Below, piece by piece: positions 61,108 through 64,000 of a DNA stretch of 64,000 nt. The notes under the pieces are model-generated. The model searched no databases and was not told the origin of the DNA. It saw only the letters and a program-made list of their open reading frames with translations. Each line of letters starts with the position of its first letter. Within the stretch, counting starts at the first letter, position 1. This stretch comes from Penumbrarchaeum sp964445525 (lineage in GTDB: Archaea; Thermoplasmatota; Penumbrarchaeia; Penumbrarchaeales; Penumbrarchaeaceae): positions 1 to 64,000 of the forward strand of contig CAYULA010000006.1 in NCBI GenBank assembly GCA_964445525.1, given 5' to 3'. A program made the position numbers and the translations under genes.

Positions 61108-64000
61108 GTGATACTGCCGAAAGGGACCGTTGATTTCTCTAAAAAAGGTGGAGAAGACTCCATGGTGGAGATCATCGAGGACATTAACAAGGAACAGAGA
61201 ACAGGCTACATACTCATCATGGGTACCGTGGATAACCTTGAAGGTGATAAGGAGGATATAACGGCCCAGCTTGTATTTCAGGAAGGAGAACCCAAGCTAT
61301 GCGAGGCGATCGTCAACAAGAACTCGCACAAGGGGTCACCTGGAATACATTACCTTCTCCGCTCCATGATGAATCCGGAAAATGAGATAGAGATGCACTC
61401 CAAGATAGATGTAGGGCCTCCCCTGGCTTTTTTCAAGGAGTGCAAATTCGATCCCGGCGAACTGGATCTGGATTCGTTCAAGAAGAAGATCAAGGAGGAA
61501 GAAGAAGAGAGGAGAAGAAGGGAAGAGGAGAAAAGGAAGAGAGAGGAACAGGAAACAAATATCAGAAATGAGGTTGAAAACTGGATCTCCTCCGGCTTCA
61601 GGGTCGAGGGATTCCCCGACATAATGGAATCATCCCATGAAGAGATAGTGAACTGGCACAAGGAACTGTCTTCGAACATATCAGAAGTGAGGTCCGTACT
61701 TGAATGGTCGAGGGGCATTGAAGAAGTGGAGGTCAACGATCTTAAGGACAAATTGATTGAAAAGGCCAAGGAACCCACCAATATGGAAGAGATAAGAAAT
61801 GCCAAGAACGACCTCGAGGCGACCCTTTCGGATATTAATGACAAGAGGAAGGAGATGGAGAAATGGGTCAACCTCTGGAAGGATGAAGGATATAACACAG
61901 AAAAGATCGAAGAGAGCCTCAAAGCCGACCTTACGACCGCATGGAACAATCTGACCCATTTCATGGATGACATCCAGAAGCTAAAGGACCACAAGGATGA
62001 ACTGGAGCAGATCAGAGAAAATGATCCAAACGATCATTTCGGACCTGAGATCAGGGAGATTGATTTTCTTCTCAATGACCCGATGGAAATTCAGAATATA
62101 GAGAAATTGCTGGGAGAACTCAAAGAGACCATCGAAAAAGAAAGGGAAGAAAAGGATAGATTGATGGAAAATACCCTGGAATGGGAGGAGAAGGGTTATT
62201 CTCTCGAAGGTTTGAAGAAACATCAGGATGAGAGGCTGGATTCTTTAAGGAAGGAACAGGCCACCACAATACAAAATCTCAAACGTATGGATCAGATCAA
62301 GGAGGAACTTGCCTCCCTTGACCGCAGGGACCTCGCCGGTGAGATAGATGGCCTTACGAAAGGACTGAAGGATCCATACCAGATAGAGGATTACGAATCA
62401 GGATTGAAGGACCTCAAGGAAAGGATCGAGGTACTAAACTCCAAGAGAAATGCGATATCCGATGAATTAAAACAGCTTTCTGCGGAAGGATTCCTGAACG
62501 ATACAGTCGAAAAGGAGATGGATTCCCCGGTGGACAAGCTTACAGCCATGTTCGAGGGCTTCAAAGCGGATGTCAAGATACTGAGATCCCTAAAGGAAAG
62601 GGTCTCCGAAATGGATCATCGATGGCTCGAAGATGATTTCAATAATCTGGATCCATTGTTAAACGATGTCTCAAAAATCGATGATATAAAGACAGCAATT
62701 GAGGACCTTGATAAGAGAATACAAGAAAGAGAGAACGAAAGGTCTCGTATCAGGGAAGAGATGAACAAATGGAAAGACGAAGGTTTCGACGTTTCCGGAC
62801 TGGAAGAGGTCATAGAAGAGGATTTGGAGGTTTTCACGGCCGTTTACAAGGACATTGCCCAGAATATATCCAGAGCAAAGGAGGAACTTGCCTCCCTGCG
62901 GACGATGAATGTAAAATTCTTCCCGGCAGAGGCCCAGGAAATTGAAAAGGACCTTCACGATCCTCAGCTTCTGGAGAGGACCATAGAAAATCTCAATACA
63001 TTCAAACAGAAGGTAAGCGAGGATTGGAACACCAGGAACAAGCTGAGAGGAAGGCTTGATGAACTCAAGGAGAAGAACTGGGCCCTCGGAAGCCTTGAAT
63101 CGATTATGGATACCTCCCCCGACCTTATCAATGGCAAGATCGAGGACCTCGAAACAAGGGTCTCGCAGCTGGAGGAGGCTATGCAGGAGGTTGAGGAATG
63201 GGATCCTCTCGAAAGCAACTGGCTCTCCGGCGGAATAAATGATCTGAAGGAACACCTCATGAAGATCGAGGACAGGGATAGCGCCCTGGAGCATTTCAAG
63301 GACCTTGAAGAAAAGATAGGATCAAATAAGAACAAGAGAGCCGAGATGCTATCTCAGCTGAACGAATGGAAGGAAGCGGGATATGTCACTCACGGAGCCC
63401 AGGAGAAATCGGAATCGGCAATCGAGGAACTGAAGGAGGCATTCAACGATCTCAGAGAGAGAATCGGAAAACTGGAAAATCTGCAGGCTCGCTACGACTC
63501 CCTCAAGATAGACCATTTCAGATCGGAAGCCGAGGAGATAGAGTTCAAGATGAACGATCCCTACCTCGTTGACGAGATCGAGGTAGAGATGGAATCCCTC
63601 GAGGAGAAGATCAACAAGGATGAAGAGAAAAGAAGTGAGTTCAGAGGAAAAATTGAAGATTACCTTGAAGAGGGGTTCATGGGGGCCAAAAAACTCGAGG
63701 ATTTCATGGATGAGGATATCTCGATAGTGGAACTGGAATTCAGGAACTTCGAGAAAGAGGTTCAACTATTCAGAAAATATATGAAATCCGTCGGATTCGT
63801 ATTCCCCAAAACAACCGATCAGACCAAATCAGAAGATAAGAAAGAGAAAGCGGAGAAAAAAGATGAGGAGCCGATTGAGGGAGAAAGTGAGGAAAAAGAA
63901 GAGGAACATGAAGAGGCCCCTTCGCAAAAACAGTGGGATTTTCAGATGAATTTCGATAATTTCATAGTGGGAACACCAAATGAAATTGCCAATACCGCCG
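61108..64000 (+). CDS. Long coiled-coil repeat protein running into a DnaA-like AAA+ domain (3' end outside window)
   Basis: An open frame from a GTG at 61108 to the window edge, 964 codons without a stop. Residues 1-110 form a compact domain with TGYILIMGTVDNLEG and AQLVFQEGEPKLCEAI. It resembles DUF2226/PATAN-type sensory domains but is not firmly assigned. Residues 115-145 are a highly charged helix. From about 150 to 890 follow eight units of about 98-100 residues, each with a W-x-x-x-G-F/Y motif (KWKDEGFDVSGLEEV, EWKEAGYVTHG, EWEEKGYSLEGL) and a DPxxIExxExxLxxLxxxI helix, forming a long coiled coil. A Lys/Glu linker follows. The last residues in the window, DFQMNFDNFIVGTPNEIANT, match the start of the DnaA AAA+ domain (F-D-N-F-V-V-G-x-x-N-x-x-A). 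The nucleotide-binding motifs would lie just beyond the window. Confidence 0.7.
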   Translation, partial: MILPKGTVDFSKKGGEDSMVEIIEDINKEQRTGYILIMGTVDNLEGDKEDITAQLVFQEGEPKLCEAIVNKNSHKGSPGIHYLLRSMMNPENEIEMHSKIDVGPPLAFFKECKFDPGELDLDSFKKKIKEEEEERRRREEEKRKREEQETNIRNEVENWISSGFRVEGFPDIMESSHEEIVNWHKELSSNISEVRSVLEWSRGIEEVEVNDLKDKLIEKAKEPTNMEEIRNAKNDLEATLSDINDKRKEMEKWVNLWKDEGYNTEKIEESLKADLTTAWNNLTHFMDDIQKLKDHKDELEQIRENDPNDHFGPEIREIDFLLNDPMEIQNIEKLLGELKETIEKEREEKDRLMENTLEWEEKGYSLEGLKKHQDERLDSLRKEQATTIQNLKRMDQIKEELASLDRRDLAGEIDGLTKGLKDPYQIEDYESGLKDLKERIEVLNSKRNAISDELKQLSAEGFLNDTVEKEMDSPVDKLTAMFEGFKADVKILRSLKERVSEMDHRWLEDDFNNLDPLLNDVSKIDDIKTAIEDLDKRIQERENERSRIREEMNKWKDEGFDVSGLEEVIEEDLEVFTAVYKDIAQNISRAKEELASLRTMNVKFFPAEAQEIEKDLHDPQLLERTIENLNTFKQKVSEDWNTRNKLRGRLDELKEKNWALGSLESIMDTSPDLINGKIEDLETRVSQLEEAMQEVEEWDPLESNWLSGGINDLKEHLMKIEDRDSALEHFKDLEEKIGSNKNKRAEMLSQLNEWKEAGYVTHGAQEKSESAIEELKEAFNDLRERIGKLENLQARYDSLKIDHFRSEAEEIEFKMNDPYLVDEIEVEMESLEEKINKDEEKRSEFRGKIEDYLEEGFMGAKKLEDFMDEDISIVELEFRNFEKEVQLFRKYMKSVGFVFPKTTDQTKSEDKKEKAEKKDEEPIEGESEEKEEEHEEAPSQKQWDFQMNFDNFIVGTPNEIANTA

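Noticed and set aside
61350..63765. Several antisense frames rich in Ser, Leu and Phe opposite the coiled-coil gene
   Set aside because: Reverse complement of Glu/Lys-rich coiled-coil codons; typical artefact.

Overview
The window looks like a chromosomal segment of an uncultured euryarchaeon, most likely of the Thermoplasmatota. Archaeal hallmarks are an RNA polymerase subunit N gene, ribosomal protein S17e, the wyosine enzyme Taw1, the beta-CASP nuclease aCPSF2, a Fap7-like adenylate kinase, a complete archaellum motor operon, and many TATA boxes about 26 bases upstream of ATG codons, which implies leaderless transcripts. The Thermoplasmatota placement is inferred from gene content (fused arlC-D/E, many type I surface proteins, bacterial-type imports) and was not tested by phylogeny. 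I see no insertion sequence, prophage or CRISPR array.

Layout. 1-7 kb: an MFS transporter, an AsnC-type effector domain protein, and a minus-strand series rpoN, tRNA-Pro(GGG), isochorismatase-like hydrolase, FAD oxidoreductase, RlmN-like radical SAM protein, with a separate zinc-ribbon gene beyond it. The nuclease aCPSF2 diverges from rpoN. 7-18 kb: a 1479-residue PQQ/PKD surface protein, S17e, a zinc-ribbon gene coupled to a TPR gene, a PlsC-like acyltransferase, a four-unit PorA/DUF3068-like membrane protein and mtnA. 18-25 kb: a surface protein with an apparently inactive C39-peptidase domain, an aspartase/fumarase, and membrane-lipid enzymes (SEC59/DGK1-like kinase, CDP-alcohol phosphatidyltransferase) next to an adenylate kinase.

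25-37 kb: a co-directional operon in which two uncharacterised genes (a 1518-residue CARDB-type membrane protein and a 385-residue partner) lead into arlB, arlCDE, arlF, arlG, arlH, arlI and arlJ. 37-41 kb: a small secreted calcium-binding-repeat protein, then a GT-C glycosyltransferase and a membrane metallophosphoesterase. 41-55 kb: three tandem giant surface proteins with sialidase-like Asp-box heads, Fn3 or cadherin/Ig-type repeats, one membrane helix and a cytosolic proline/glutamine-rich tail. Two of these share about 640 bp of nearly identical DNA. 55-64 kb: Taw1, a WHy/PKD membrane protein, formate-tetrahydrofolate ligase, an RNase R-type nuclease, and a very long coiled-coil protein that enters what looks like a DnaA-type AAA+ domain exactly where the window ends.

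Taken together, much of the coding capacity goes to cell-surface proteins with cytosolic tails and to motility. The remainder is tRNA/rRNA modification, RNA decay, one-carbon and methionine-salvage metabolism, and lipid synthesis. The best candidates for something undescribed are the coiled-coil/DnaA-like protein, the two-gene module welded to the archaellum operon, the shared cytosolic tails of the surface proteins, and three unassigned structured RNA candidates.
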